Below are positions 1-8,273 of a DNA stretch of 10,883 nucleotides, piece by piece (within the stretch, counting starts at the first letter, position 1; the number at the start of each line of letters is the position of its first letter). Where the stretch lies: assembly GCA_030590525.1 (NCBI GenBank), contig JAUUYI010000040.1, positions 1 through 10,883 of the forward strand, in the 5' to 3' direction. The notes under the pieces were generated by a model. It had not been told where the DNA came from and did no database searches. It saw only the letters and a list, made by a program, of their open reading frames with translations. The stretch comes from Sedimenticola sp. (GTDB lineage Bacteria; Pseudomonadota; Gammaproteobacteria; Chromatiales; Chromatiaceae). Both the position numbers and the translations under genes were made by a program.

Positions 1-124
1 GGTCCACGTTGCATGCCTGGGTGTTGGGCGCCGCCCCGAAGGCGGTGGAAGCACCGGAGAATATCTTGGACAGGGTAGCCAGCTGGGCGTGGATCTCAAG
101 CCCGATTACAGTTTCCCATGTCAT
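1..124 (-). CDS. gatB: Aspartyl/glutamyl-tRNA amidotransferase subunit B, N-terminal part (cut by left edge)
   Basis: GatB binds misacylated Glu-tRNA(Gln) or Asp-tRNA(Asn), activates the side-chain carboxylate with ATP, and uses ammonia from GatA to form Gln- or Asn-tRNA in the cytoplasm. Only the first 41 residues are present. Translating the minus strand from the ATG at 124-122 gives [20 protein letters not shown], then [10 protein letters not shown] and PNTQACNVD, which is the hallmark GatB N-terminus (the VIGLEIH and SKIFSG segments). The ATG overlaps the TGA of gatA as ATGA. A good ribosome site, AAGGA, lies about 9 bases upstream, inside the end of gatA (plus-strand 134-138). A second in-frame-looking ATG at 119-117 is in another frame and is not used. 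The overlap implies translational coupling with gatA. Identity is secure despite the truncation. Confidence 0.95.
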   Translation of the reverse strand, partial: MTWETVIGLEIHAQLATLSKIFSGASTAFGAAPNTQACNVD

Positions 125-1599
125 GGTTTGTCTTCCTTATAAAACAGTTCAGGCCTGGCCAGATGCCACTCCGTAACCTGCTGAAACCGGTGCGCAGCGT
201 TCAGCAGTCGACCTTCCTGGAAGTAGTTACCGATTATCTGCAGCCCGACCGGCTTGCCCCCTACCGGGGCGACCGGAATGGAAACAGCAGGAAGCCCGGC
301 CAGGTTGGCGGCAATGGTGTAGATGTCCGACAGATACATGCTGATCGGGTCATCTGCTTTCTCGCCAATAGCAAAAGCGGTCCCCGGCGCGGTCGGGCCC
401 ATCACGACGTCCACCTGCTCGAAGGCGCTCCGAAAGTCGTCGGATATCAGTTTTCGGATCTGCTGGGCCTTCAGATAGTAAGCATCGTAGTAGCCGGCTG
501 ACAGGGCATAGGTCCCGATCAGGATGCGACGTTTCACTTCGGCGCCGAAACCCTCCCCCCGGGAGCGCTTGTAGAGGTCTTCCAGATCCTTCGGGTCGTC
601 ACAGCGATAACCGAAGCGAACGCCGTCGAAACGGGCCAGATTGGAAGAGCACTCAGCCGGTGCCACCACATAGTAGGTAGGTATTGCCAGGGCACTGTTC
701 GGCAGGCTGATCTCTTTCAGCTCCGCCCCCAGGCGGCGGTACTCATCGACCGCCTGTTCCACCGAACGGGCCACCGCAGGGTCAAGCCCTTCGCCAAAAT
801 ACTCTTTCGGGAGGCCGATCCTGAGCCCGGCGATCTCATCCTCGAGAGAGCCACTGTAGTCCGGCACCGACCGATCGGCACTGGTTGAATCCCGGGGATC
901 GAAACCCGCCATCACCTGCAGCATGGCAGCGGCATCGGCTGCGCTACGGGTCAACGGCCCACCCTGGTCCAGGGATGAGGCAAAGGCGATCATGCCATAG
1001 CGGGAAACCCGGCCATAGGTCGGCTTCAGCCCGGTAAGACCACAGAGGGCGGCCGGCTGGCGTATCGAACCGCCGGTATCGGTACCGGTGGCGGCAACAC
1101 AGAGCCGCGCCGCCACTGCCGCGGCCGAGCCACCGGAGGAGCCACCAGGAACACTCGCCTGATCCCAGGGGTTGCGGACCGGCCCATAATAACTGGTCTC
1201 ATTGGAGGACCCCATGGCGAATTCGTCCATGTTGGTCTTCCCCAGCATCACTGCGCCAGCCTGCTTGAAGCGGGTAACAACGGTGGCATCGTAGGGCGCG
1301 ATAAAATTATCCAGCATGCGGGAGCCGCAACTGGTCTTCACACCGTCACTGCAGAAAATATCCTTGTGGGCGATGGGGATGCCGGTAAGTGGCGTCGCCG
1401 TGCCGGAGCGGAGTCGCTGATCCGCCTCCTCCGCCGATTTCAGGGCACTCTGTTCCGCGACCGTTATGAAGCTGTTCAATATCCCATCGTACCGTCCGAT
1501 CCGATCCAGAAAGGCCTGAGTCAGATCGACACTGGAGAATTCGCCGGATCTGAGTCCGGCTGCCAGCTGTACTATGCTCTTGTCATGCATGACTGTCAC
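121..1599 (-). CDS. gatA: Glutamyl-tRNA(Gln)/aspartyl-tRNA(Asn) amidotransferase subunit A
   Basis: GatA is the amidase-signature subunit of the GatCAB complex. It hydrolyses glutamine and passes the ammonia to GatB for transamidation of mischarged tRNA. The 492-residue length is normal for the family. The amidase catalytic triad is visible: Lys79 in IAHKD, the cis-Ser154 in the [11 protein letters not shown] loop, and Ser178 in [12 protein letters not shown]. The conserved segments [11 protein letters not shown] (about 123-133) and RSRGEGFG further on are also present. The longest start is a GTG at 1599-1597 that overlaps the gatC TGA as GTGA. An in-frame ATG at 1590-1588, giving [13 protein letters not shown], is an equally plausible start, and neither has a strong ribosome site. 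gatC, gatA and gatB overlap one another and should be co-transcribed and coupled. Everything expected of an active enzyme is present. Confidence 0.97.
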   Translation of the reverse strand: MTVMHDKSIVQLAAGLRSGEFSSVDLTQAFLDRIGRYDGILNSFITVAEQSALKSAEEADQRLRSGTATPLTGIPIAHKDIFCSDGVKTSCGSRMLDNFIAPYDATVVTRFKQAGAVMLGKTNMDEFAMGSSNETSYYGPVRNPWDQASVPGGSSGGSAAAVAARLCVAATGTDTGGSIRQPAALCGLTGLKPTYGRVSRYGMIAFASSLDQGGPLTRSAADAAAMLQVMAGFDPRDSTSADRSVPDYSGSLEDEIAGLRIGLPKEYFGEGLDPAVARSVEQAVDEYRRLGAELKEISLPNSALAIPTYYVVAPAECSSNLARFDGVRFGYRCDDPKDLEDLYKRSRGEGFGAEVKRRILIGTYALSAGYYDAYYLKAQQIRKLISDDFRSAFEQVDVVMGPTAPGTAFAIGEKADDPISMYLSDIYTIAANLAGLPAVSIPVAPVGGKPVGLQIIGNYFQEGRLLNAAHRFQQVTEWHLARPELFYKEDKP

Positions 1600-1883
1600 T
1601 CGATGACCCGTGGAACGAGGTAGAGCCCGTTCTCGGTAGCTGGTGCGGTAGACTGAAAGTGTTCCCGCTGATCGGTCTCGGTAACCTGGTCCTCCCGCAG
1701 TCGTTGGGCCATATGCAACGGATGGGCCATCGGCGTCACCCCAACCGTGTCGGCAGAACTCATCTGCTCGACCAGATTGAGTATATTCGAGAGGTCGCCA
1801 GCAACGGCTTCCAACTCGCTTTCACTGACCGCCAATCGCGCCAGGTGGGCAATCTTCTCCACATCGGATCTATCCAGGGACAT
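1596..1883 (-). CDS. gatC: Aspartyl/glutamyl-tRNA amidotransferase subunit C
   Basis: GatC is the small subunit that wraps around the GatA-GatB interface and stabilises the amidotransferase. I place the start at the ATG at 1883-1881, giving 95 residues beginning [20 protein letters not shown], the standard GatC N-terminus and a normal length. The reading frame stays open upstream to 1934, but those 17 extra residues (MLICQLFQRGF...) do not resemble GatC. A purine-rich GAGAGAG run just upstream of 1883 can serve as ribosome site. The conserved region with [21 protein letters not shown] (around 48-67) and the C-terminal YLVPRVIE are typical. It is the first gene of a gatCAB operon that diverges from mreB. 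Its presence with gatA and gatB indicates that Gln- and/or Asn-tRNA is made indirectly in this organism. Confidence 0.95.
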   Translation of the reverse strand: MSLDRSDVEKIAHLARLAVSESELEAVAGDLSNILNLVEQMSSADTVGVTPMAHPLHMAQRLREDQVTETDQREHFQSTAPATENGLYLVPRVIE

Positions 1884-3305
<1,422 letters not shown>

Positions 3306-3306
3306 C

Positions 3307-3366
3307 CCAGTACTCCGCCAAGGTTGTATTGATGGGCGCATCAATACAACCTTGCCGGAGTACTGG
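3307..3366. repeat. 60-bp near-perfect hairpin directly after mreB
   Basis: Arms 3307-3334 and 3339-3366 are 28 bases each and complementary except for one C-C mismatch (3318 with 3355). The loop is GGCG (3335-3338). The left arm begins CCAGTACTCCG and ends TTGTATTGATG, and the right arm mirrors it. It starts one base after the mreB stop codon. There is no T-run after the stem (TGATCCCC follows), so it is not a standard intrinsic terminator. In RNA it would still be a very stable structure at the mreB 3' end, able to block 3' exonucleases or serve as an RNase III target. It may be a member of a dispersed palindromic repeat family. The structure is certain from sequence; its role is inference. 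Confidence 0.85.
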
Positions 3367-3405
3367 TGATCCCCAGGGTGCTTTCCGGCCACACAGGAAA
3401 CCAGC

Positions 3406-3591
3406 CTCGCGCAATAATGCACTAATTGAGTTCCCGGATCCGGGGCATCGATGCGCCCGTCTGGCAAGGGTCGCTACCGGCGTCTGTCGTACATGGATGT
3501 ACCAATGCCGCGCGTGCAGGACGCACAGGAGCGGCCTGCCTCCCGCGACACTTGCGCATCCCTGCACGTCGCGCGGAAACGCAGAAATATT
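3406..3591 (+). repeat. Interrupted copy of the 3664-3824 repeat family
   Basis: Read left to right, this stretch resembles the reverse complement of the right part of the foldback at 3664-3824. CTCGCGCAATAAT (3406-3418) matches the element's end at 3820-3808 at 12 of 13 bases. GCGCCCGTCTGGCAAGG (3453-3469) is an exact 17-base inverted copy of 3766-3782. GGAAACGCAGAAATATT (3575-3591) matches the inverse of 3746-3762 at 16 of 17. In the other copy the last two blocks are 3 bases apart; here they are 105 bases apart, so unrelated DNA (3470-3574) appears to have entered. After 3591 the resemblance fades, so the copy is also truncated or strongly diverged at its right side. This was found by eye; a formal alignment would settle the exact borders. 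Confidence 0.65.
3470..3574. repeat. Insert with its own inverted repeats inside the interrupted copy
   Basis: This block of about 105 bases separates two segments that adjoin in the sister copy. It contains its own symmetry. GTACATGGATGTAC (3489-3502) is a 6-bp hairpin with a two-base centre. CCGCGCGTGCAGG (3508-3520) pairs with CCTGCACGTCGCGCGG (3561-3576) with a three-base bulge, and the right arm runs two bases past the block. The composition is more GC-rich than the flanking repeat. This looks like a second, different small palindromic repeat nested in the first. The exact borders are uncertain by a few bases, and no coding sequence is apparent. Confidence 0.5.
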
Positions 3592-3663
3592 CGATGCCAG
3601 CGGTCGCCAGCGCTCTGTTGCTACGCCCTGATCCACACTGCCCCCTGCCCCATCCAACCAGTA

Positions 3664-3824
3664 AGGGCTCGCGAAACAATAACTCCCTGTTTTGGGACCC
3701 CGATCCATCCCGTCTGGCGGCGTTGCGAAAACTTGAAAGATAATGAATATTACTGCGTTTCCTCGCCTTGCCAGACGGGCGCCTCGACGCCCCAAATTCA
3801 GGGAGTTATTATTTCGCGAGCCCT
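3664..3824. repeat. 161-bp foldback (MITE-like) repeat upstream of mreC
   Basis: Terminal arms 3664-3689 (starting AGGGCTCGCGAAA, ending AACTCCCTG) and 3799-3824 are inverted copies matching at 25 of 26 bases. The symmetry continues inward: CCCGTCTGGC at 3709-3718 is the exact inverse of 3771-3780 inside GCCAGACGGG, and GCGAAAAC near 3725 loosely mirrors GCGTTTCC near 3755. The apex around 3732-3750 is AT-rich. The element has no coding capacity, and the bases just outside it show no clear target duplication. Size and structure fit a miniature inverted-repeat element, and the partial second copy at 3406-3591 supports a mobile or amplified family. It ends 88 bases before mreC, so it lies in the leader of mreC transcripts if they start upstream. 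Confidence 0.75.
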
Positions 3825-3912
3825 AAGAGAATTCCCTACTTGGCTTCCATAGTTACAGCTGCCGGCTCGACGGAGTGATCCAATCAAACTGATCTTCACA
3901 CAGGAGCCATCA

Positions 3913-4773
3913 ATGACCACCCGCGTCGTGTTCGCGGTAGTGGTCTCCGTTGCCTTGATGGTGATGGATCAGCGTCAGCACCATCTTGAGGCTGTTCGTT
4001 CCACGCTCTCGGTCGTGCTCTATCCACTGAACTTCATCGTCAACCTGCCCCAATCCAGCAGCCGCTGGCTGTCCGAAACATTTTCCACCCGTAAGCAACT
4101 CCATGAGCAGAATCGCAGCCTGCGCAAGGAGAACCTGCTGCTGCAGGCACGACAGCAGAAACTGGTCTCACTGGAGACGGAAAACCAGCGTCTGCGAGAT
4201 CTGCTGGACTCCTCATTCAAGATTGGAGAGCGCGTACTGATAGCTGAGCTGGTGGCGGTTGATCTGGACCCCTTCCGCCAGCAGGTACTGATCAACAAAG
4301 GCAGCAGATCGGGAATCTACAACGGCCAGCCGGTACTTGACGCCAACGCCGTAATGGGACAGGTTATCCACACCAATCCTTTCACCGCCACCGTGCTGCT
4401 GATCACCGATGTGCGCCATGCCCTGCCGGTACAGGTGAATCGCAACGGCCTGCGCAGCATCGCACTGGGCACCGGCCGCATCAATGAACTGGAACTGCCA
4501 AACCTGCCGAATAACTCCGATATCCAGGTAGGTGACCTGCTGGTCACCTCAGGACTCGGCGGCCGCTTCCCAACCGGTTATCCGGTGGCTCAGGTGATAT
4601 CGGTGATACGAGAACCCGGCCAGCCATTTGCAACAGTCAAGGCCCGCCCCAAAGCCTACCTGGAACGGGCCCGCGAAGCGCTTCTCGTCTGGACCCTCTC
4701 GCCCATAAAAAACCTGGGAGCGGATGACGACGACACGCCGGAGGCGCCAGCGTCGGCGACGAGCAAACCATGA
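3913..4773 (+). CDS. mreC: Rod shape-determining protein MreC
   Basis: MreC is a bitopic inner-membrane protein whose periplasmic part forms dimers or filaments that activate PBP2-RodA. The 286-residue protein has one membrane segment very near the N-terminus (about 4-18, VVFAVVVSVALMVMD), a coiled coil (about 60-100, rich in Leu/Gln/Glu), and the periplasmic beta-domain (about 105-262). Conserved signatures include INKGSRSGIYNGQPV (127-141), the DVRHALPVQV segment and GDLLVTSGLGGRFPTGYPV (207-225). The tail is acidic (DDDD near 276) and Ala/Pro-rich. The start is the ATG 6 bases after AGGAG; only about three residues remain on the cytoplasmic side, fewer than in E. coli MreC. It overlaps mreD by ATGA and is separated from mreB by 607 bp of repeats. 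Confidence 0.96.
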   Translation: MTTRVVFAVVVSVALMVMDQRQHHLEAVRSTLSVVLYPLNFIVNLPQSSSRWLSETFSTRKQLHEQNRSLRKENLLLQARQQKLVSLETENQRLRDLLDSSFKIGERVLIAELVAVDLDPFRQQVLINKGSRSGIYNGQPVLDANAVMGQVIHTNPFTATVLLITDVRHALPVQVNRNGLRSIALGTGRINELELPNLPNNSDIQVGDLLVTSGLGGRFPTGYPVAQVISVIREPGQPFATVKARPKAYLERAREALLVWTLSPIKNLGADDDDTPEAPASATSKP

Positions 4774-5258
4774 CCCTGACACCAAGACGTGGCGGTGGCA
4801 TCATCCTTGCCAGCTTTCTGCTGGCACTGCTGCTGACCATATTGCCACTGCCGGAATGGGCACGCATCTACCGCCCTCAATGGTACACCCTGGTGCTCAT
4901 CTACTGGACCACGGCCACGCCTCAACGGGTAGGGGTAGGTATTGGCTGGCTGACTGGCATTATCATCGACGTATTGACCGGAACCCTGCTCGGCCAGCAT
5001 GCGCTGGCGCTCTCCCTGATCGCCTACATCACCCACAAGATGCACCAGCGACTCCGATTGTTCCCAATCTGGCAGCAATCTCTGGTAGTACTGGTACTGC
5101 TCCTGATCGAGAGAGTGCTGCAGTTGTGGATAATGGGCGCGCTTGGTCAGCCCGTCCCGACCCTGTCGTTCTGGATATCCCCCCTGGTCGGCATGCTGCT
5201 CTGGCCCTGGATCTACATCATCCTGCGGGACCTGCGCCGAAAGTTTCAGGTCAGATAA
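4770..5258 (+). CDS. mreD: Rod shape-determining protein MreD
   Basis: MreD is a small polytopic inner-membrane partner of MreC and part of the elongasome; it modulates how MreC activates PBP2. The protein has 162 residues, the usual length, and is almost entirely hydrophobic. Likely membrane segments lie at about 9-27, 38-50, 53-75, 77-90, 101-120 and 131-152, ending in a basic tail (RDLRRKFQVR). The family pattern RPQWYTLVLIYW (35-46), the VGVGIGWLTGIIIDVLTGTLLGQHAL stretch (54-79) and LIAY (83-86) are recognisable. The ATG overlaps the mreC TGA as ATGA, suggesting coupled translation; no strong separate ribosome site is visible. mrdA begins 12 bases after the stop. Confidence 0.95.
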   Translation: MTLTPRRGGGIILASFLLALLLTILPLPEWARIYRPQWYTLVLIYWTTATPQRVGVGIGWLTGIIIDVLTGTLLGQHALALSLIAYITHKMHQRLRLFPIWQQSLVVLVLLLIERVLQLWIMGALGQPVPTLSFWISPLVGMLLWPWIYIILRDLRRKFQVR

Positions 5259-5270
5259 AACCCTGCCTTT

Positions 5271-7115
5271 ATGCCAACGATCACCATCAAAGATTACCTG
5301 CGGGAGAGCCGGCTGTTCAGCCAGCGCGCCGTCACTGCGGCGATTGGCGTGTTTCTGCTGCTGTCGTTGCTGATCCTGCGTCTGGTGGACCTGCAGGTGA
5401 TCAACCACGAGCACTTCACCACCCTCTCTCAGGATAACCGGGTCAAAGTCCAGCCTCTGCCCCCCACCCGGGGACTCATCTATGACCGCAACGGTGTGAT
5501 ACTGGCTCAGAACCTGCCAACCCACAGCCTGGAGATCACCCCGGAGCGGGTGAAGGATCTGGCGCTTACACTGCAGGAACTATCTGGAATCATCGACATA
5601 GGAGAGAGCGACCGAAAGCGATTCGATCGCCTGCGCCAGCAGCGGCGGCGCTTCGACAGTATCCCGATACGGGTCCGGCTGAATGAAGAGGAAGTTGCCC
5701 GGTTTTCTGTCAACCGCCACCGGTTTCCCGGGGTGGAGATCAAAGCCAAGCTGTTACGTGACTACCCTCTGGGTGAGATAACGGCCCATATACTGGGCTA
5801 TGTGGGCCGCATCAACCAGCAGGAGCTGCAGATCATCGATAACTCCAACTACTCGGGAACCACCCACATTGGAAAAAACGGGGTGGAAAAGACCTATGAG
5901 AAACAGCTGCATGGGCAGGTCGGGTTGCAGCAGGTGGAGGTCAATGCCCTTGGACGGGTGATTCGAATTCTGCAGCAGCAGCCACCAATCCCCGGGGAGA
6001 ACCTCTATCTCTCGCTGGATGCGGGACTGCAGCTTGTCACTACCGCGACTTTCGGTGAAAAAAATGGGGCCGCTGTCGCCATCGACCCCCAGACCGGCCA
6101 GATCCTGGCCCTGGTCAGTAAACCCGGGTTCGATCCCAACCTGTTCGTCGAGGGAATCGCACCAAGTGTCTACCAGGCACTGCAGACATCGCCGGACAAA
6201 CCTCTGTTCAACCGGGCCCTGCGCGGACAATACCCACCAGGCTCCACGATCAAACCATTCATCAGCCTGGCCGGCCTGGAAACCCGCACCATCAGCGCCG
6301 ACCAGAAAAAGTTCTGCCCCGGTTTCTACCAGCTGCCGGGCTATACCCACAAGTATCGGGACTGGAAAAAAACCGGACATGGGCCGATGAACCTGCTCAG
6401 TGCCATTACCCAGTCCTGCGATGTCTACTTCTATGATCTGGCGCATCAACTGGGTATAGACAAACTGCACGACTACCTCAGCCTGTTCGGCTTCGGTACC
6501 CGAACCGGGGTAGACATCACTGGAGAACGGGGTGGCCTGCTCCCCTCCAGAGAGTGGAAGAAGAGAGTCAAAAAAACCCCCTGGTACCCTGGCGAAACGC
6601 TTATCACCGGTATCGGCCAGGGATATCTGCTTACCACCCCGCTACAGCTGGCCTCGGCCACCGCCACCCTGGCAACCAACGGAAAGCGGATCACCCCGCG
6701 GGTGGTGGCTGCAACGAAAAATCACGACCGTGATCAGCCTGTCCCTCTGGAGCCTCCACCGGCGACCAGCCTGCCAATCAGCAGCGCTGGCAATTGGGAC
6801 GATGTGGTCGACGCCATGACCCAGGTCATCGAGGGCCAGCGGGGCACGGCCAGACGGATACGCAGTAACCTCTACCGGATCGCCGGCAAGACCGGTACCG
6901 CCCAGGTATTCACAGTCAAGCAGGATGAAAAGTACGAAGAGGAGAAGGTATCCAAGAAGAACAGGGATCATGCCCTCTTCATCGCCTTCGCCCCCATTGA
7001 AGAGCCAAAGATTGCGATCGCGGTTATCGTCGAAAATGGTGGCCATGGTGGTTCAGTCGCAGCGCCCATCGCCCGCCGTATGATGGATTTCTACCTGCTG
7101 CAGGAGAGGCTATGA
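5271..7115 (+). CDS. mrdA: Peptidoglycan DD-transpeptidase MrdA (PBP2)
   Basis: PBP2 is the class B transpeptidase that cross-links new peptidoglycan during elongation, working with RodA. The 614-residue protein has a short cytoplasmic tail, one membrane anchor (about 20-40) and a pedestal domain containing RGLIYDRNG (67-75) and ARFSVNRHRFPGVEI (143-157). The transpeptidase domain carries all active-site motifs: SxxK as Ser325-Thr-Ile-Lys328 in YPPGSTIKP, SxD as Ser382-Cys-Asp384, and KTGTAQ at 540-545. The start is tightly constrained because the mreD TAA at 5256-5258 is in this same frame, and only the ATG at 5271 lies between it and the conserved DYLRESRLF. No clear ribosome site is visible, so coupling to mreD translation is likely. 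It should be a beta-lactam target (mecillinam type in E. coli). Confidence 0.97.
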   Translation: MPTITIKDYLRESRLFSQRAVTAAIGVFLLLSLLILRLVDLQVINHEHFTTLSQDNRVKVQPLPPTRGLIYDRNGVILAQNLPTHSLEITPERVKDLALTLQELSGIIDIGESDRKRFDRLRQQRRRFDSIPIRVRLNEEEVARFSVNRHRFPGVEIKAKLLRDYPLGEITAHILGYVGRINQQELQIIDNSNYSGTTHIGKNGVEKTYEKQLHGQVGLQQVEVNALGRVIRILQQQPPIPGENLYLSLDAGLQLVTTATFGEKNGAAVAIDPQTGQILALVSKPGFDPNLFVEGIAPSVYQALQTSPDKPLFNRALRGQYPPGSTIKPFISLAGLETRTISADQKKFCPGFYQLPGYTHKYRDWKKTGHGPMNLLSAITQSCDVYFYDLAHQLGIDKLHDYLSLFGFGTRTGVDITGERGGLLPSREWKKRVKKTPWYPGETLITGIGQGYLLTTPLQLASATATLATNGKRITPRVVAATKNHDRDQPVPLEPPPATSLPISSAGNWDDVVDAMTQVIEGQRGTARRIRSNLYRIAGKTGTAQVFTVKQDEKYEEEKVSKKNRDHALFIAFAPIEEPKIAIAVIVENGGHGGSVAAPIARRMMDFYLLQERL

Positions 7116-7116
7116 G

Positions 7117-8256
7117 ATGATCAAAACTTACCAATCCAGTGGACTCAGAGAATCCAATCCGACCCGTGCCGAGGGCGTTCTGGCAGATCTGCATCTGGAC
7201 CTGCCACTGCTGACGGGGCTGGTGCTGCTGTGCGGTTTCGGGCTGGTCGTTCTCTACAGCGCCAGTGGCCAGGATATGGCGCTGATCCAGCGCCAGCTGG
7301 TGCGCCTGGCGCTGGCCTTCATGGTCTTGTTCGTGCTGGCCCAGGTCCCACCGGCCGAGATCAGACGCTGGTCACCCTGGTTGTTTGGAACCGGCCTGCT
7401 GCTGCTGCTGGCGGTTCTGATCGCTGGACAGATCGGCAAAGGCGCCCAACGCTGGCTGGATCTGGGATTATTCCGTTTCCAGCCCTCAGAGCTGACAAAA
7501 ATCGCGGTACCTATGATGGTCACCTGGTTCCTGGCGGAAAGGCCCCTGCCACCGGCCTGGAAGCGCCTGGCTGCGGCTGGGGGCATGATTGCCGTGCCGG
7601 TACTGCTGATCGCCAGACAACCAGATCTAGGCACTTCTCTGCTGGTTGCCAGTGCCGGGATCTTCGTTCTATTCCTGGCTGGCCTGAGCTGGCGTTTCGT
7701 TACCGGCATGATCATCACCGCCATCCCTGCCGGCTGGGTATTGTGGGAGTGGGGCATGCGGGAGTACCAGCGCGATCGAGTACTCACCCTTCTCAACCCG
7801 GAACGAGACCCCCTGGGAACCGGCTACCACATCATCCAGTCCAAGATCGCCATTGGTTCCGGCGGCCTCTATGGCAAGGGGTGGATGAACGGTACCCAGT
7901 CCCATCTGGAGTTCCTGCCGGAGCGCACCACCGATTTCATCTTTGCAGTATTGGCGGAGGAGTTCGGGTTTAGTGGCATACTGATGTTACTGCTGCTCTA
8001 CCTTTTCATCATATACCGTGGCCTCTATATCGCAACCCGTGCCCAGGACACCTACAGTCGACTGCTCGGTGGCTCCCTGATCCTGGTATTCTTCGTCTAC
8101 CTGTTCGTAAATACCGGCATGGTCAGCGGCATTCTTCCGGTAGTCGGGGTACCATTACCGCTGATAAGTTACGGTGGTACATCACTGGTGACCATCATGG
8201 CCGGGTTCGGTATCCTGATGTCCATTCACACGCACCGCAAACTGCTGCCCACTTGA
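7117..8256 (+). CDS. rodA: Peptidoglycan glycosyltransferase RodA (MrdB, SEDS family)
   Basis: RodA polymerises lipid II into glycan strands in the inner membrane as the partner of PBP2. The 379 residues hold about ten membrane segments. SEDS-family landmarks are present: YSASGQD (47-53), the KGAQRWLDLGLFRFQPSE block (108-125) with Trp113, ARQPDLGTSLLV (166-177), GTGYHIIQSKIAIGSGG (234-250), the catalytic Asp273 in LPERTTDFIFAVLAEE, and the C-terminal SGILPVVGVPLPLISYGG (337-354). Asp273 corresponds to E. coli Asp262, with a constant offset of 11 because the N-terminal tail is longer. The start follows the mrdA TGA by one base, with the ribosome site CAGGAGAGG at 7101-7109. mrdA and rodA form the standard polymerase/transpeptidase pair. 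Confidence 0.97.
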   Translation: MIKTYQSSGLRESNPTRAEGVLADLHLDLPLLTGLVLLCGFGLVVLYSASGQDMALIQRQLVRLALAFMVLFVLAQVPPAEIRRWSPWLFGTGLLLLLAVLIAGQIGKGAQRWLDLGLFRFQPSELTKIAVPMMVTWFLAERPLPPAWKRLAAAGGMIAVPVLLIARQPDLGTSLLVASAGIFVLFLAGLSWRFVTGMIITAIPAGWVLWEWGMREYQRDRVLTLLNPERDPLGTGYHIIQSKIAIGSGGLYGKGWMNGTQSHLEFLPERTTDFIFAVLAEEFGFSGILMLLLLYLFIIYRGLYIATRAQDTYSRLLGGSLILVFFVYLFVNTGMVSGILPVVGVPLPLISYGGTSLVTIMAGFGILMSIHTHRKLLPT

Positions 8257-8273
8257 GATAGAGAAATGCCCTT

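Larger units (their letters stand above)
3306..3912. other. Repeat-filled 607-bp mreB-mreC intergenic region
   Basis: No credible gene lies here. Several reading frames of 85-190 codons on both strands are open, but they cross the palindromes, have no family resemblance and overlap one another. From left to right it holds a 60-bp hairpin (3307-3366), a short spacer, an interrupted copy of a palindromic repeat family (3406-3591) carrying a different block (3470-3574), a spacer without recognised structure (3592-3663), a complete 161-bp foldback of the same family (3664-3824) and 88 bases leading to mreC. A perfect 12-bp palindrome, CCCGGATCCGGG, is at 3433-3444. The last 88 bases carry the mreC ribosome site AGGAG (3902-3906). 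I cannot point to a convincing promoter, though one for mreC would be expected if transcription from mreB is cut down by the hairpins. Confidence 0.75.

Noticed and set aside
3307..3366. Intrinsic terminator of mreB
   Set aside because: The stem is strong but no run of T follows it (TGATCCCC), and 28-bp arms are far longer than usual for a terminator. Kept as a hairpin/repeat instead.
3664..3824. Insertion sequence with transposase
   Set aside because: The element is only 161 bp and encodes nothing. No transposase-like protein is found anywhere in the window.
3306..3912. CRISPR array or tandem repeat array
   Set aside because: The repeated segments are few, inverted and unequally spaced. 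There are no regularly alternating repeats and spacers.
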